Shown here: positions 26,391 through 34,210 of the stretch, piece by piece
Layout of the letters: the number at the start of each line of letters is the position of its first letter
Numbering within the stretch: position 1 is the stretch's first letter
Assembly (NCBI GenBank): GCA_026785645.1
Contig: JAJAZM010000050.1
Location: forward strand, 1 to 43,232
Length of the DNA stretch: 43,232 nucleotides
Direction: 5' to 3'
DNA from: Sphingomonas bacterium
GTDB taxonomy: Bacteria; Pseudomonadota; Alphaproteobacteria; Sphingomonadales; Sphingomonadaceae
Program-made: the position numbers and the translations under genes
Notes under the pieces: model-generated
Seen by the model: the letters and a program-made list of their open reading frames with translations, nothing else
What the model was told of the DNA's origin: nothing
The model's database searches: none

Positions 26391-26406
26391 TGTTTCACGT
26401 GGAACA
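26391..26406. other. parS site 2, between mnmE and mnmG
   Basis: Another exact TGTTTCACGTGGAACA, identical to site 1, ending one base before the mnmE stop codon. It fills most of the 51-base gap between mnmE and mnmG and is about 5.6 kb from the predicted oriC. Confidence 0.94.
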
Positions 26407-27708
26407 TCATTTTCCGAGGCAGAAGCGGCCGAATAGTGCGTCAAGCATGTCATCGAGCCCAGCCCGACCAGTGATGCGATCGAATGCTTCGCGCGTCCGT
26501 CGCAGCGCATCGGCCAGGATCACCAAGTCATTAGCATTCGATTCACCAAGCGCTGCCGAAGCTTTCGCTATCTCAATGGCTTGTCGTTGGTTCAGCGCGA
26601 CCTCGCCTTCACTGGGGATAAGCGTCCGAGACCGAACAACTAATAATTGCGTTAGTTGGTCGAGACCAAGCCCAGTGACGGACGATACAGCAAGCGAATG
26701 GTCTGGGGGCTCTTGTCTTCCTGACAAATCGGCCCGGGGATGGACGAGGAGAAGGTGCCGATGTTGGGGTGCATCGGCGAGATCGCCCAACCACAGCAGG
26801 ATGTCAGCCCGCTCGATTTCACCGGTGGCGCGCCCAACCCCTATCCGCTCGACGGGATCGCGGCTCTCGCGAAGCCCGGCGGTATCGATCAGCACGATCG
26901 GTACACCGCCGATCGCCACGGGGATTTCAATGACGTCACGCGTGGTGCCCGGAATTTCGGTCACGATGGCCCGCTCGCTTTGGCTTAGTGCATTGATTAG
27001 GCTGGATTTCCCGACATTCGGGGGCCCTGCGGCGACGATTCGTATGCCATCTCTCAAGGCTTCGGCGCGGGGACGATCAAGCCATTCCTTCAGTTCGTCG
27101 CCAAGCATTCGCGCTTCGGCTGCCAACATCGATGAGTCGGTCGCTGTTTCATCCTCATCGTCGGCATAGTCGATCGCTGCTTCGGCCCGCGCGGACAGCC
27201 CTACGACGCGCTCGCGCCAACTCTCGATCAGTCGGCGAATCCCGCCGTCAGCGCGAAGCAGGGCCGCGACACGCTGGCTCTCGGTCTCGGCCTCGAGTAA
27301 ATCGGCAAGCCCCTCGGCCTGGGTCAGATCGATCCGTCCGTTGGTGAAGGCGCGCCGAGTGAATTCCCCCGGCTCGGCGGCGCGCATCCCCGGCAAGGCA
27401 GCGAGCACATCGAGGATTGATCGCACCACCGCACGACCACCATGGCATTGATATTCCACGATATCTTCGCCCGTAGCCGAGGCTGGTGCGTTGAAGCGGA
27501 GGAGCAGAACCTGGTCGAGTACCGCGCCACTAGTTGGGTGGTGTAGCGACCTCAGCGCCGCATGGCGCGGCGGCGGGAGCGATCCGACCAGCGCTTGTGC
27601 CGCAGCAAGCGCATTGGGGCCACTCGTCCGAATTACCGCCACCGCTGCAGGTGGATGGCCACTCGACAGCGCGAAGATAGTGTCGTCGAGGCTCGACGCC
27701 TCGTTCAC
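26407..27708 (-). CDS. mnmE: tRNA modification GTPase MnmE
   Basis: Partner of MnmG in U34 modification, 433 residues. The N-terminal formyl-THF-binding domain begins DTIFALSSGHPPAAVAVIRTSG; the inserted G domain has the P-loop GPPNVGKSS (about 228-236) and DTAGLRES; the protein ends with the invariant FCLGK. The start is GTG at 27708. Three bases separate it from the stop of terC upstream in the same operon, an unusual insertion between rho and mnmE. Confidence 0.96.
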   Translation of the reverse strand: MNEASSLDDTIFALSSGHPPAAVAVIRTSGPNALAAAQALVGSLPPPRHAALRSLHHPTSGAVLDQVLLLRFNAPASATGEDIVEYQCHGGRAVVRSILDVLAALPGMRAAEPGEFTRRAFTNGRIDLTQAEGLADLLEAETESQRVAALLRADGGIRRLIESWRERVVGLSARAEAAIDYADDEDETATDSSMLAAEARMLGDELKEWLDRPRAEALRDGIRIVAAGPPNVGKSSLINALSQSERAIVTEIPGTTRDVIEIPVAIGGVPIVLIDTAGLRESRDPVERIGVGRATGEIERADILLWLGDLADAPQHRHLLLVHPRADLSGRQEPPDHSLAVSSVTGLGLDQLTQLLVVRSRTLIPSEGEVALNQRQAIEIAKASAALGESNANDLVILADALRRTREAFDRITGRAGLDDMLDALFGRFCLGK

Positions 27709-27711
27709 CGC

Positions 27712-28431
27712 CTAGGCCGCGAAACCGAGCACCGGGGCGACGTCTTTAAACCCCTCCCACATCATCTTGCCGGCGACGTAGAGAATGACCACGAGACCGA
27801 CATAGGCGATCCAGCGATAGCGTTCGATATATTTGGCGATGACATTGGCGGCGAGGCCCATCAGCGCAACCGCGACGATTAGGCCGACGATCATAATCCC
27901 CGGATGATCACGCGCTGCACCGGCAACCGCGAGGACGTTGTCGAGGCTCATGCTGACATCAGCCACCGCGACCGCCCAAGCCGCCGATGCAAAGCTCTTG
28001 GCTGGGGCGATGCCGCTATGCTCGTCGCCCTCGATCTCGGGGCTCCCGGCGCTCTCCCCACCGTGGTGGAGTTCGCGATACATCTTCCAGGCGACCCACA
28101 GCAGAAGCACGCCGCCGGCAAGGATCAACCCGACGACTTGGAGCAACTGGGTGACAATCAAAGCGAAGAAAATGCGCAGCACCAGCGCCGCGATCACCCC
28201 GATAAGGATCACCTTCTTGCGTTGATCTGCGGGGAGCCCGGCAGCGAGCGCCCCGACCACGATGGCATTGTCGCCGGCAAGCACCAGATCGATCATCAGC
28301 ACCTGGAGGAAGGCGGAGAAAGCGGCCGGCTCGGTGATGTTCGAGAAATCGTTGACGATCGCGGCCCACATGTCGGCGGGACCGCCTAGGCCTGTGGCTG
28401 GAGCAGCAGCAAGTAGCAATTCGAACATCAT
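27712..28431 (-). CDS. TerC family integral membrane protein
   Basis: A 239-residue protein with about seven membrane segments. Acidic motifs within helices, DLVLAGDNAIVVG and DVSMSLDNVLAVAG, are the TerC signature; homologues (TerC, Alx, MeeF/MeeY) are linked to metal, often manganese, export. A histidine- and glutamate-containing loop (HHGGESAGSPEIEGDEHSG) lies between segments. Two adjacent ATGs open the gene. It is placed between rho and mnmE on the same strand, 102 bases after rho and three before mnmE. Confidence 0.88.
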   Translation of the reverse strand: MMFELLLAAAPATGLGGPADMWAAIVNDFSNITEPAAFSAFLQVLMIDLVLAGDNAIVVGALAAGLPADQRKKVILIGVIAALVLRIFFALIVTQLLQVVGLILAGGVLLLWVAWKMYRELHHGGESAGSPEIEGDEHSGIAPAKSFASAAWAVAVADVSMSLDNVLAVAGAARDHPGIMIVGLIVAVALMGLAANVIAKYIERYRWIAYVGLVVILYVAGKMMWEGFKDVAPVLGFAA

Positions 28432-28533
28432 CCAACCCTGTCATTGATCGTCAAGGCGACCAATGCATGGTGCCATACTTGTATCCGCCGCCAAACCGAC
28501 CCGCGTGGTTCGCGTGCCGGATTTGCAGCTCCG

Positions 28534-29790
28534 CTACTGGTTCATGCTGGCGAAGAAATCCTCGTTCGACTTGGCGTCCTTCATCTTGTCGAGCAGGAAC
28601 TGCATCGCGTCGACCGTGCCCATCTGCATCAGAATCCGGCGCAACACCCACATCTTTGAAAGGACCGCAGCGTCGACCAGCAATTCCTCCTTGCGGGTGC
28701 CAGACTTGCCGACGTCGAGGCTCGGGAAGATGCGCTTGTCGCTGACCTTCCTGTCAAGCACGATTTCGCTGTTACCGGTGCCCTTGAACTCTTCAAAGAT
28801 GACCTCGTCCATCTTGGACCCGGTATCGATCAACGCGGTGGCGATGATCGACAAGGATCCGCCCTCCTCGATATTGCGTGCGGCACCGAAGAAGCGCTTG
28901 GGGCGCTGCAACGCATTGGCATCAACACCGCCGGTCAGCACCTTGCCCGATGACGGCACGACGGTGTTGTAGGCGCGGCCGAGGCGAGTGATTGAATCGA
29001 GCAGGATGACGACATCCTTCTTATGCTCGACGAGGCGCTTGGCTTTCTCGATCACCATTTCGGCGACCTGCACGTGGCGCGACGCGGGTTCGTCGAAGGT
29101 CGAGGAGATGACCTCGCCCTTCACGCTGCGCTGCATGTCGGTAACTTCCTCGGGACGCTCGTCGATCAGCAACACGATGAGGAATACTTCGGGGTGGTTA
29201 TCGGTGATTGCCTTGGCGATGTTTTGCAGCAACACGGTCTTGCCGGTGCGTGGCGGGGCGACGATCAGCGCGCGCTGGCCCTTGCCCTGCGGCGAGACGA
29301 TGTCGATTACCCGCGCGGATTTGTCCTTCTGGGTCGGATCGGCACTGTCGAGGGTGAGCTTCTTGTCGGGATAAAGCGGGGTCAGATTGTCGAAATTGAC
29401 GCGGTGACGAACCGCGTCGGGCTCGTCGAAGTTTATCTGGGTGATCCGGGTCAGGGCAAAATAGCGCTCGCCATCCTTGGGGCCGCGAATCTCGCCTTCG
29501 CAGGTGTCGCCGGTACGCAAGCCGAACTTTCGAACCAGGCTGGGCACGACATAGATATCGTCGGGGCCAGCGAGATAATTGGCTTCGGGCGAGCGAAGGA
29601 AGCCGAAACCGTCGTTGAGCACCTCGATCGTCCCCATCCCCATGATCTCCGCACCGGCCTCGGCGCGGACCTTGAGGATCGAGAACATCAGATCCTGCTT
29701 GCGCAGCGTCGATGCGCCTTCGATGCCCATTTCCTCGGCCATCGCGACCAATTCGGCGGGGGTGTTTTTCTTGAGATCCTTGAGATGCAT
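28534..29790 (-). CDS. rho: Transcription termination factor Rho
   Basis: Hexameric RNA helicase, 418 residues. The N-terminal helix bundle starts MHLKDLKKNTPAEL; the cold-shock RNA-binding domain has NDGFGFLR; the ATPase domain has Walker A APPRTGKT, then LIDERPEEVTDM and the Q-loop/R-loop region VILLDSITRLGRAYN. The frame is open upstream of 29790, but MHLKDLKK is the family start. A 275-base upstream gap carries a possible promoter. Confidence 0.97.
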   Translation of the reverse strand: MHLKDLKKNTPAELVAMAEEMGIEGASTLRKQDLMFSILKVRAEAGAEIMGMGTIEVLNDGFGFLRSPEANYLAGPDDIYVVPSLVRKFGLRTGDTCEGEIRGPKDGERYFALTRITQINFDEPDAVRHRVNFDNLTPLYPDKKLTLDSADPTQKDKSARVIDIVSPQGKGQRALIVAPPRTGKTVLLQNIAKAITDNHPEVFLIVLLIDERPEEVTDMQRSVKGEVISSTFDEPASRHVQVAEMVIEKAKRLVEHKKDVVILLDSITRLGRAYNTVVPSSGKVLTGGVDANALQRPKRFFGAARNIEEGGSLSIIATALIDTGSKMDEVIFEEFKGTGNSEIVLDRKVSDKRIFPSLDVGKSGTRKEELLVDAAVLSKMWVLRRILMQMGTVDAMQFLLDKMKDAKSNEDFFASMNQ

Positions 29791-29921
29791 CTGACTGTGG
29801 CTTTTCGATTGGATAACGCGGGAGGAGTGTACGCGCGATGGAATGAACCTGGGCGGCAGGACGCCGCGAAGGAACAGGTCGCACCGACGAAGGGAGACGG
29901 GCCGGCGCGCCGTATGTCGCG

Positions 29922-29950
29922 GCACTAGGTGTGGCCCTTGATTTAGTCAA
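29922..29950 (-). promoter_or_regulatory. Candidate rho promoter
   Basis: On the minus strand TTGACT (29945-29950) is followed after 17 bases by TAGTGC (29922-29927). The -35 is good and the -10 weak. It would give a leader of about 120 bases, reasonable for rho, which is often autoregulated through its leader. The rest of 29791-30012 shows nothing else. Confidence 0.3.
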
Positions 29951-30065
29951 TATGGAGAGCGACCCCGTTCGTGTTGAAGTCCGGCTTTTCTGGCGACGCT
30001 CTTTCCGCGGGTTCAGCTGAGATAGAAAGCGAGCACCATTGCCAGAACGATGGACGCGGCTCCGA

Positions 30066-30404
30066 TCACGGACAGATGGGGGCGACCGACGCCACCGCCG
30101 GACCCGCAAAGCGCTTGTGCAGTCGCGGAGCAACGACGAACAGTAGTGCAGTTGCCGCCAAGAACGCGCCAAACCAACGAATGAAGCGCGGATGACCGAG
30201 CGTTGGCGCAGCGATAACGAAGGCCACGCCGGCGATGGACCGCAACGCCGACTCAATCAGATTGGCGCGCGCCGTCTGGGCAAAGCCCGACAGCAACGGC
30301 AACGCGCGATCGGGCGCGAGAAGCATCGCTGCACCGACCAATACCAGATACAGGCAAGTCAGCCAAAGAACGACCAGCGCACAATTCACCAGCAGATCGT
30401 ACAT
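30066..30404 (-). CDS. Hypothetical multi-span membrane protein with a probable C-terminal frameshift
   Basis: As read, 112 residues with three hydrophobic segments, ending abruptly in PICP. If the five-C run (minus strand, opposite 30078-30082) had one more C, the frame would continue from VASVAP as HLSVIGAASIVLAMVLAF and YLS to a stop at 30013-30015, adding a last membrane helix of the usual kind. So the gene is probably 30013-30404 and either truncated by a one-base loss or misread. It lies four bases after hemJ in the heme operon, with AAAGAG before its ATG. No family name recalled; function unknown. Confidence 0.6.
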   Translation of the reverse strand: MYDLLVNCALVVLWLTCLYLVLVGAAMLLAPDRALPLLSGFAQTARANLIESALRSIAGVAFVIAAPTLGHPRFIRWFGAFLAATALLFVVAPRLHKRFAGPAVASVAPICP

Positions 30405-30408
30405 CTCT

Positions 30409-30861
30409 TTAGAACGGCCTGACGATCGCCAGCACCACGATTAGCGCCGCCGCGACACCGGGGATCTCGTTCATGATGCGTAAAGTGCGGTTCTCGAGCG
30501 GGCGCATACCCTTGGCGAGCTTCTTGCCATAAGCTGAAATCCAGCCTTGATAACCGGTCAGGGCGATGACCAGCGCAAACTTGGCGATGAACCAGGGTTG
30601 CCGAAACACATCGAGATGCACCGCCAGCATCAGCCCGAGGGCCCATACAATCACCATTGCGGGCGTAAGGATGATTGTTCGCGTACGGTCCTCGCGTTCG
30701 ATCCAGGCGCGATCCTCGGCCGATCCGGGGGTGGTAGCGTGGTGATAGACGTAGAATCGCGGCAGCAGGAACAGCCCGGCCATCCAGAAGATGACGAAGG
30801 TGATGTGCGCAGCCTTGACCCACAGATAGGCGGCCCCGAGGAAACCGGCGAATTCGCTCAT
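30409..30861 (-). CDS. hemJ: Protoporphyrinogen IX oxidase HemJ
   Basis: A 150-residue inner-membrane protein with four membrane segments that oxidises protoporphyrinogen IX, the penultimate heme step. The conserved early histidine lies in WVKAAHITFVIFWMAGLFLLPR, and the late motif RIMNEIPG is typical. Its ATG overlaps the hemE stop by one base (TAATG), and both enzymes serve the same pathway. Confidence 0.93.
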   Translation of the reverse strand: MSEFAGFLGAAYLWVKAAHITFVIFWMAGLFLLPRFYVYHHATTPGSAEDRAWIEREDRTRTIILTPAMVIVWALGLMLAVHLDVFRQPWFIAKFALVIALTGYQGWISAYGKKLAKGMRPLENRTLRIMNEIPGVAAALIVVLAIVRPF

Positions 30862-31916
30862 TACCTTCGCCCTCTGACCAGTTCGACCAATTGCTCGATA
30901 TGGGCGATCGGCGTGTGCTGCCCGATGCCATGCCCAAGGTTGAAGATGTGCGGCCGGGTGCTGAGCTCGTCAAGCAAGCGCAAGGCCGCGACGCGCATCG
31001 CATCGCCCCCCGCCATCAGCGCCAGCGGATCGAGGTTGCCCTGTACCGGCAAGCCGTCGGGAAGCTCGCGATTGGCCCATACCGGATCGACCGTTTCGTC
31101 GAGCCCGATCGCATCGACCCCGGTTTCGCGGGCATAGGCGCCAAGCTTGCCGCCCGCGCCTTTGGGAAAGCCGATGATCGGGGTATCGGGATGGCGCCGC
31201 TTCAATTCGCTGACGATCCACGCATTGCGGGCGATGACGAACCGCTCGAACTGGGCTGGGGCAAGGCTGCCCGACCAGCTGTCGAACAATTGCACCGCCT
31301 CGACCCCGGCCTCAATCTGGCCCGACAGATAATCCACCGTGACCGTCGCGATGAGGTCGAGGATAATGTCCATCTTGCCGGGATCGTCATAGGCCAGTTG
31401 GCGCGCTTCGGCCTGTTCGCGGCTGCCCTGGCCGGCGATCATGTAAGTCGCGACGGTCCACGGGCTGCCGGCAAAGCCGAGGAACGTCGTCTCAGGCAAC
31501 AGTAGAGGCTTGACCAGCCGCACCGTCTCATAAATCGGGTCGAGCCGCTCCATGTGCGGCTTGAGGTCACGCAGACGCACCTCGCCCATCTTGGGTGCCA
31601 GTCGCGGCCCCTCGCCGGTTTCAAACCACAGATCCTGGCCGATTGCATAGGGGACGATGAGGATGTCGGAAAACAGGATCGCTCCGTCGAGCGCAAACCG
31701 TCGAAGCGGCTGGATCGTGACCTCGGCTGCGGCAGGAGGATCATAGACCAAGTCGAGAAACCCGCCCTTGTCGGCACGCAACGCTCGATATTCGGGCAGG
31801 TAGCGGCCGGCCTGACGCATCAGCCACATCGGCGGCGGATCGCGCCGCTCCCCGCGGAGCACGGCGAGCAGCGGCTTATCGGTCGGTTCGGTTCCGGGAA
31901 CGAGCGAGGGTGTCAG
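30861..31916 (-). CDS. hemE: Uroporphyrinogen decarboxylase, probable CTG start
   Basis: Decarboxylates uroporphyrinogen III to coproporphyrinogen III. The signature PMWLMRQAGRYLPEYR and GFAGSPWTVATYM are present. The first standard start in frame is GTG at 31862, but it has no ribosome site and cuts off conserved residues: upstream codons read LTPSLVPGTEPTDKPLLAVLRGE, where DKPLLAVLRGE is typical of HemE. CTG at 31916 begins that stretch, seven bases after AAGGAGA, the only ribosome site here. From CTG the protein has 351 residues, the family norm. The gene borders oriC, as hemE does in Caulobacter. Confidence 0.9.
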   Translation of the reverse strand: MTPSLVPGTEPTDKPLLAVLRGERRDPPPMWLMRQAGRYLPEYRALRADKGGFLDLVYDPPAAAEVTIQPLRRFALDGAILFSDILIVPYAIGQDLWFETGEGPRLAPKMGEVRLRDLKPHMERLDPIYETVRLVKPLLLPETTFLGFAGSPWTVATYMIAGQGSREQAEARQLAYDDPGKMDIILDLIATVTVDYLSGQIEAGVEAVQLFDSWSGSLAPAQFERFVIARNAWIVSELKRRHPDTPIIGFPKGAGGKLGAYARETGVDAIGLDETVDPVWANRELPDGLPVQGNLDPLALMAGGDAMRVAALRLLDELSTRPHIFNLGHGIGQHTPIAHIEQLVELVRGRR

Positions 31917-32024
31917 CCTCTTTCTCCTTATATAGTATATATTAGAATCTTAGATTGGAGTGGTAGTAGGGCGCTTGGCAACGGGGCTTAAGCGTCACTC
32001 CAGCATTTGCCAACAGATGCAGCG

Positions 32025-32066
32025 ATAGCGCGACTCGCGCAAATCCCGCGAGTCGCATCACGCTAT
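32025..32066. repeat. Strong hairpin within oriC
   Basis: GCGACTCGCG (32030-32039) pairs perfectly with CGCGAGTCGC (32047-32056) around a seven-base CAAATCC loop. Outer arms ATAGC (32025-32029) and GCTAT (32062-32066) extend the stem past a five-base bulge. There is no T tract, so it is not a normal terminator. Confidence 0.8.
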
Positions 32067-32071
32067 ACCCG

Positions 32072-32080
32072 TGATTCACA
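32072..32080 (+). promoter_or_regulatory. Probable DnaA box (TGATTCACA)
   Basis: Differs from the TTWTNCACA consensus at one position and resembles the moderate-affinity TGATCCACA boxes of Caulobacter. It overlaps a GANTC (CcrM) site and lies just right of the hairpin. Confidence 0.55.
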
Positions 32081-32195
32081 GATTTGCCGGTCGCCCGAGG
32101 TGGGTGTGGATCGATTGTGGGCAATTGATGGACAAATTTGGACGACTATCAGGGGTTGGACGATCCCCACTTCAACCGCTAGGCGGATCACCGCT

Positions 32196-32204
32196 TTATC
32201 CACA
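32196..32204 (+). promoter_or_regulatory. DnaA box, perfect consensus
   Basis: TTATCCACA, the strong DnaA-binding consensus, 16 bases before the maf start codon. Confidence 0.85.
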
Positions 32205-32220
32205 GGGTTGCACATATGTC

Positions 32221-32805
32221 ATGACTCTGGTCCTCGCCTCCGCTAGCTCGATCCGATCCGCGATGCTGGCCGCGGCCGGAGTCGCGCACCAGGTCGATCC
32301 CGCCGGAGTCGATGAAGCGGCGCTCAAACTGGCGCATGGCGGGGACGATGCCGAACTCGCGACATTGCTCGCGGAGACCAAGGCAGTCGACACCAGCCAG
32401 CGCTACTCCGCAAGGTGGGTGATCGGCGGCGATTCGCTGGTCAGTGTCGACGGACGGCGATTCGACAAGCCGGCCGATCGCGACGAGGCGGCGAGCCATC
32501 TGCGCTTCTTTTCGGGCAAGCCGATGCGGCTGACCAGTGCGGTGACGCTGGCGACCGACGGGCGAACCGACTGGTCCCACGCGGCGCAGGCGGTTCTCCA
32601 TGTCCGTCCGCTTTCGAACCATTTCATCCACACCTATCTCGAAGCCGAATGGCCGGCAGTCGGCCACTGCGTCGGCGTGTTCCGGATGGAGGGGCGCGGG
32701 GTGACCCTGTTCGAGCGCGTCGAAGGCGATCATTTCACCATCCTGGGGATGCCGTTATTGCCCTTGCTGGCGGCGCTCCGGGAGCGCGAGCTGATGCCGT
32801 CATGA
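32221..32805 (+). CDS. maf: Maf family nucleotide pyrophosphatase
   Basis: House-cleaning hydrolase of modified or non-canonical nucleoside triphosphates, 194 residues. LVLASASSIRSAMLAAAG is the Maf opening (the usual SPRR is SSIR here); WVIGGDSLVSVDGRRFDKP carries the catalytic aspartate strand. The ATG at 32221 follows the oriC DnaA box closely, so its upstream elements overlap the origin; the longer frame upstream is origin DNA. It overlaps aroE by ATGA. In many relatives a PpsR (DUF299) gene separates oriC from maf; none is here. Confidence 0.88.
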   Translation: MTLVLASASSIRSAMLAAAGVAHQVDPAGVDEAALKLAHGGDDAELATLLAETKAVDTSQRYSARWVIGGDSLVSVDGRRFDKPADRDEAASHLRFFSGKPMRLTSAVTLATDGRTDWSHAAQAVLHVRPLSNHFIHTYLEAEWPAVGHCVGVFRMEGRGVTLFERVEGDHFTILGMPLLPLLAALRERELMPS

Positions 32806-33614
32806 CGTCACCTTATGCGGAAGTAATAGGCGATCCGATCGAGCAGTCGAAATCGCCCGCAATTCATGGTTTCTGGCTCACGGCGCTGGGGATTGACGGC
32901 GACTATCGCGCGCACCGCGTCACGCGTGCCGAGCTTGCCGACTATCTCGCGAACCGTCGGGCCGATCCGGCGTGGCGCGGGTGCAATGTCACCATGCCGC
33001 TCAAACTCGATGCGCTGATGCTGGCCGACGATCCGACCGATCGCGCAACCGCCACCGGCGCGGCGAATTTGCTATTCCACCGTGACGGCAAGTTGATCGC
33101 CGCCAATACCGACGTCGGCGCGATCTGCGATCTGGTCGCGCCGCTGGTGACGGCCGGCGAGCCGACCCCGATCACGTTGCTCGGCAATGGCGGCGCGGCG
33201 CGCGCGGTGCTGCTGGCGATGCGACTACTCGGGGCCGGGCCGGTCGCATTGCAGGCGCGCGACATGGCCGATGCGACCAGGCTTGCGGTTGAGTTTCGGC
33301 TGGAGGAAGGACCGCGCCAATTCGACACGCCGATTGACAGCAGGGGACTGATCAATGCGACACCGCTGGGCATGGCGGGGATTGCACCAACCAGGGTCGA
33401 CATCGGCGGCATGCCGACCGACGGCTGGGTGCTCGACCTGGTCAGCAACCCGCGCTCGACGCCGTTATTGGCCAACGCCAGGGCGCGCGGACTGACGGTG
33501 ATCGACGGTCTGTCGGTGCTGGTCGAACAAGCCGCCGATAGCTTCGAATTACTGTTCGGGCAAAAGCCGCCGCGCAACCGCGATGCGGAATTGTTCGCAA
33601 TTTTGCGCGCATGA
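32802..33614 (+). CDS. aroE: Shikimate dehydrogenase
   Basis: NADPH-dependent reduction of 3-dehydroshikimate in aromatic amino-acid synthesis, 270 residues. VIGDPIEQSKSPAIHGFW holds the shikimate-binding serines; NVTMPLKLDAL has the catalytic lysine; AANTDVGAI the paired aspartate; LLGNGGAARAVL the nucleotide-binding loop. Both ends overlap neighbours by ATGA (maf upstream, coaE downstream). Confidence 0.94.
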   Translation: MTSPYAEVIGDPIEQSKSPAIHGFWLTALGIDGDYRAHRVTRAELADYLANRRADPAWRGCNVTMPLKLDALMLADDPTDRATATGAANLLFHRDGKLIAANTDVGAICDLVAPLVTAGEPTPITLLGNGGAARAVLLAMRLLGAGPVALQARDMADATRLAVEFRLEEGPRQFDTPIDSRGLINATPLGMAGIAPTRVDIGGMPTDGWVLDLVSNPRSTPLLANARARGLTVIDGLSVLVEQAADSFELLFGQKPPRNRDAELFAILRA

Positions 33615-34204
33615 TTCGGATCGCGATCACCGGGTCGATCGGGATGGGCAAGTCGACCGTCGCGGCGATGTTTGCCGAAACCGGCATCCCGGTGTTCGAC
33701 GCCGACGCCGAAGTGCGCGCGTTGCAGGGGTTCGGCGGCAAAATGGTCGATTCGATCGAGATGCGCTTTCCCGGCACAACCCGCGAAGGAGCGGTCGATC
33801 GCGACCTCCTCGCCGCGCGCGTGCTTGGCGACCGCGACCAGCTCGCCGCGTTGGAGTTGATCGTCCACCCCGCGGTGATCGAGCGGCGCGAAGCATTCAT
33901 CATCGCCAATCGCTCAGCCCCGGTCTTGTTGTTCGATATCCCCTTATTGTTTGAAACCGATGGTGAAACGGCCTTCGACAAGGTGATCGTCGTCTCTGCC
34001 CCCGCCGCAGTGCAGTGCGAGAGGGTGATGCTTCGCCCGGGCATGACCGCGGGCAAATTGGCGCGAATCATCGATCGACAGCTGCCCGATGCGATCAAGC
34101 GCGAGCGCGCCGATTTCGTGATCGACACCGGCGGAAGTATTGACGAAACCCGCGCCCAAGTGGACGAGATCCTCGCTTGCCTCGGGCTCGGCGTGGGGCG
34201 ATAA
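33611..34204 (+). CDS. coaE: Dephospho-CoA kinase
   Basis: Last step of coenzyme A synthesis, 197 residues. P-loop GSIGMGKST at 8-16, then DADAEVR, the CoA-site aspartates, and LLFDIPLLFET. The order aroE-coaE-dnaQ beside the origin is typical of alphaproteobacteria. ATGA overlap with aroE; six bases to dnaQ. Confidence 0.95.
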   Translation: MIRIAITGSIGMGKSTVAAMFAETGIPVFDADAEVRALQGFGGKMVDSIEMRFPGTTREGAVDRDLLAARVLGDRDQLAALELIVHPAVIERREAFIIANRSAPVLLFDIPLLFETDGETAFDKVIVVSAPAAVQCERVMLRPGMTAGKLARIIDRQLPDAIKRERADFVIDTGGSIDETRAQVDEILACLGLGVGR

Positions 34205-34210
34205 TGCATC

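Larger units (their letters stand above)
31917..32220. other. Predicted chromosomal replication origin (oriC)
   Basis: The 304-base gap between hemE and maf is the position of the origin in Caulobacter and relatives. It holds an AT-rich tract next to hemE (31928-31965, TTATATAGTATATATTAG), a perfect DnaA box TTATCCACA (32196-32204), a near match TGATTCACA (32072-32080), weaker ones at 32105-32113, 32116-32124 and 32206-32214, two GANTC methylation sites (31945, 32073) and a strong hairpin (32025-32066). Genes on both sides point away from it, and parABS lies within 8 kb. The promoter and ribosome site of hemE share its left edge. Confidence 0.78.

Noticed and set aside
30861..31862. hemE starting at GTG 31862
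   Set aside because: No ribosome site, and it discards conserved residues encoded directly after a strong Shine-Dalgarno and CTG.
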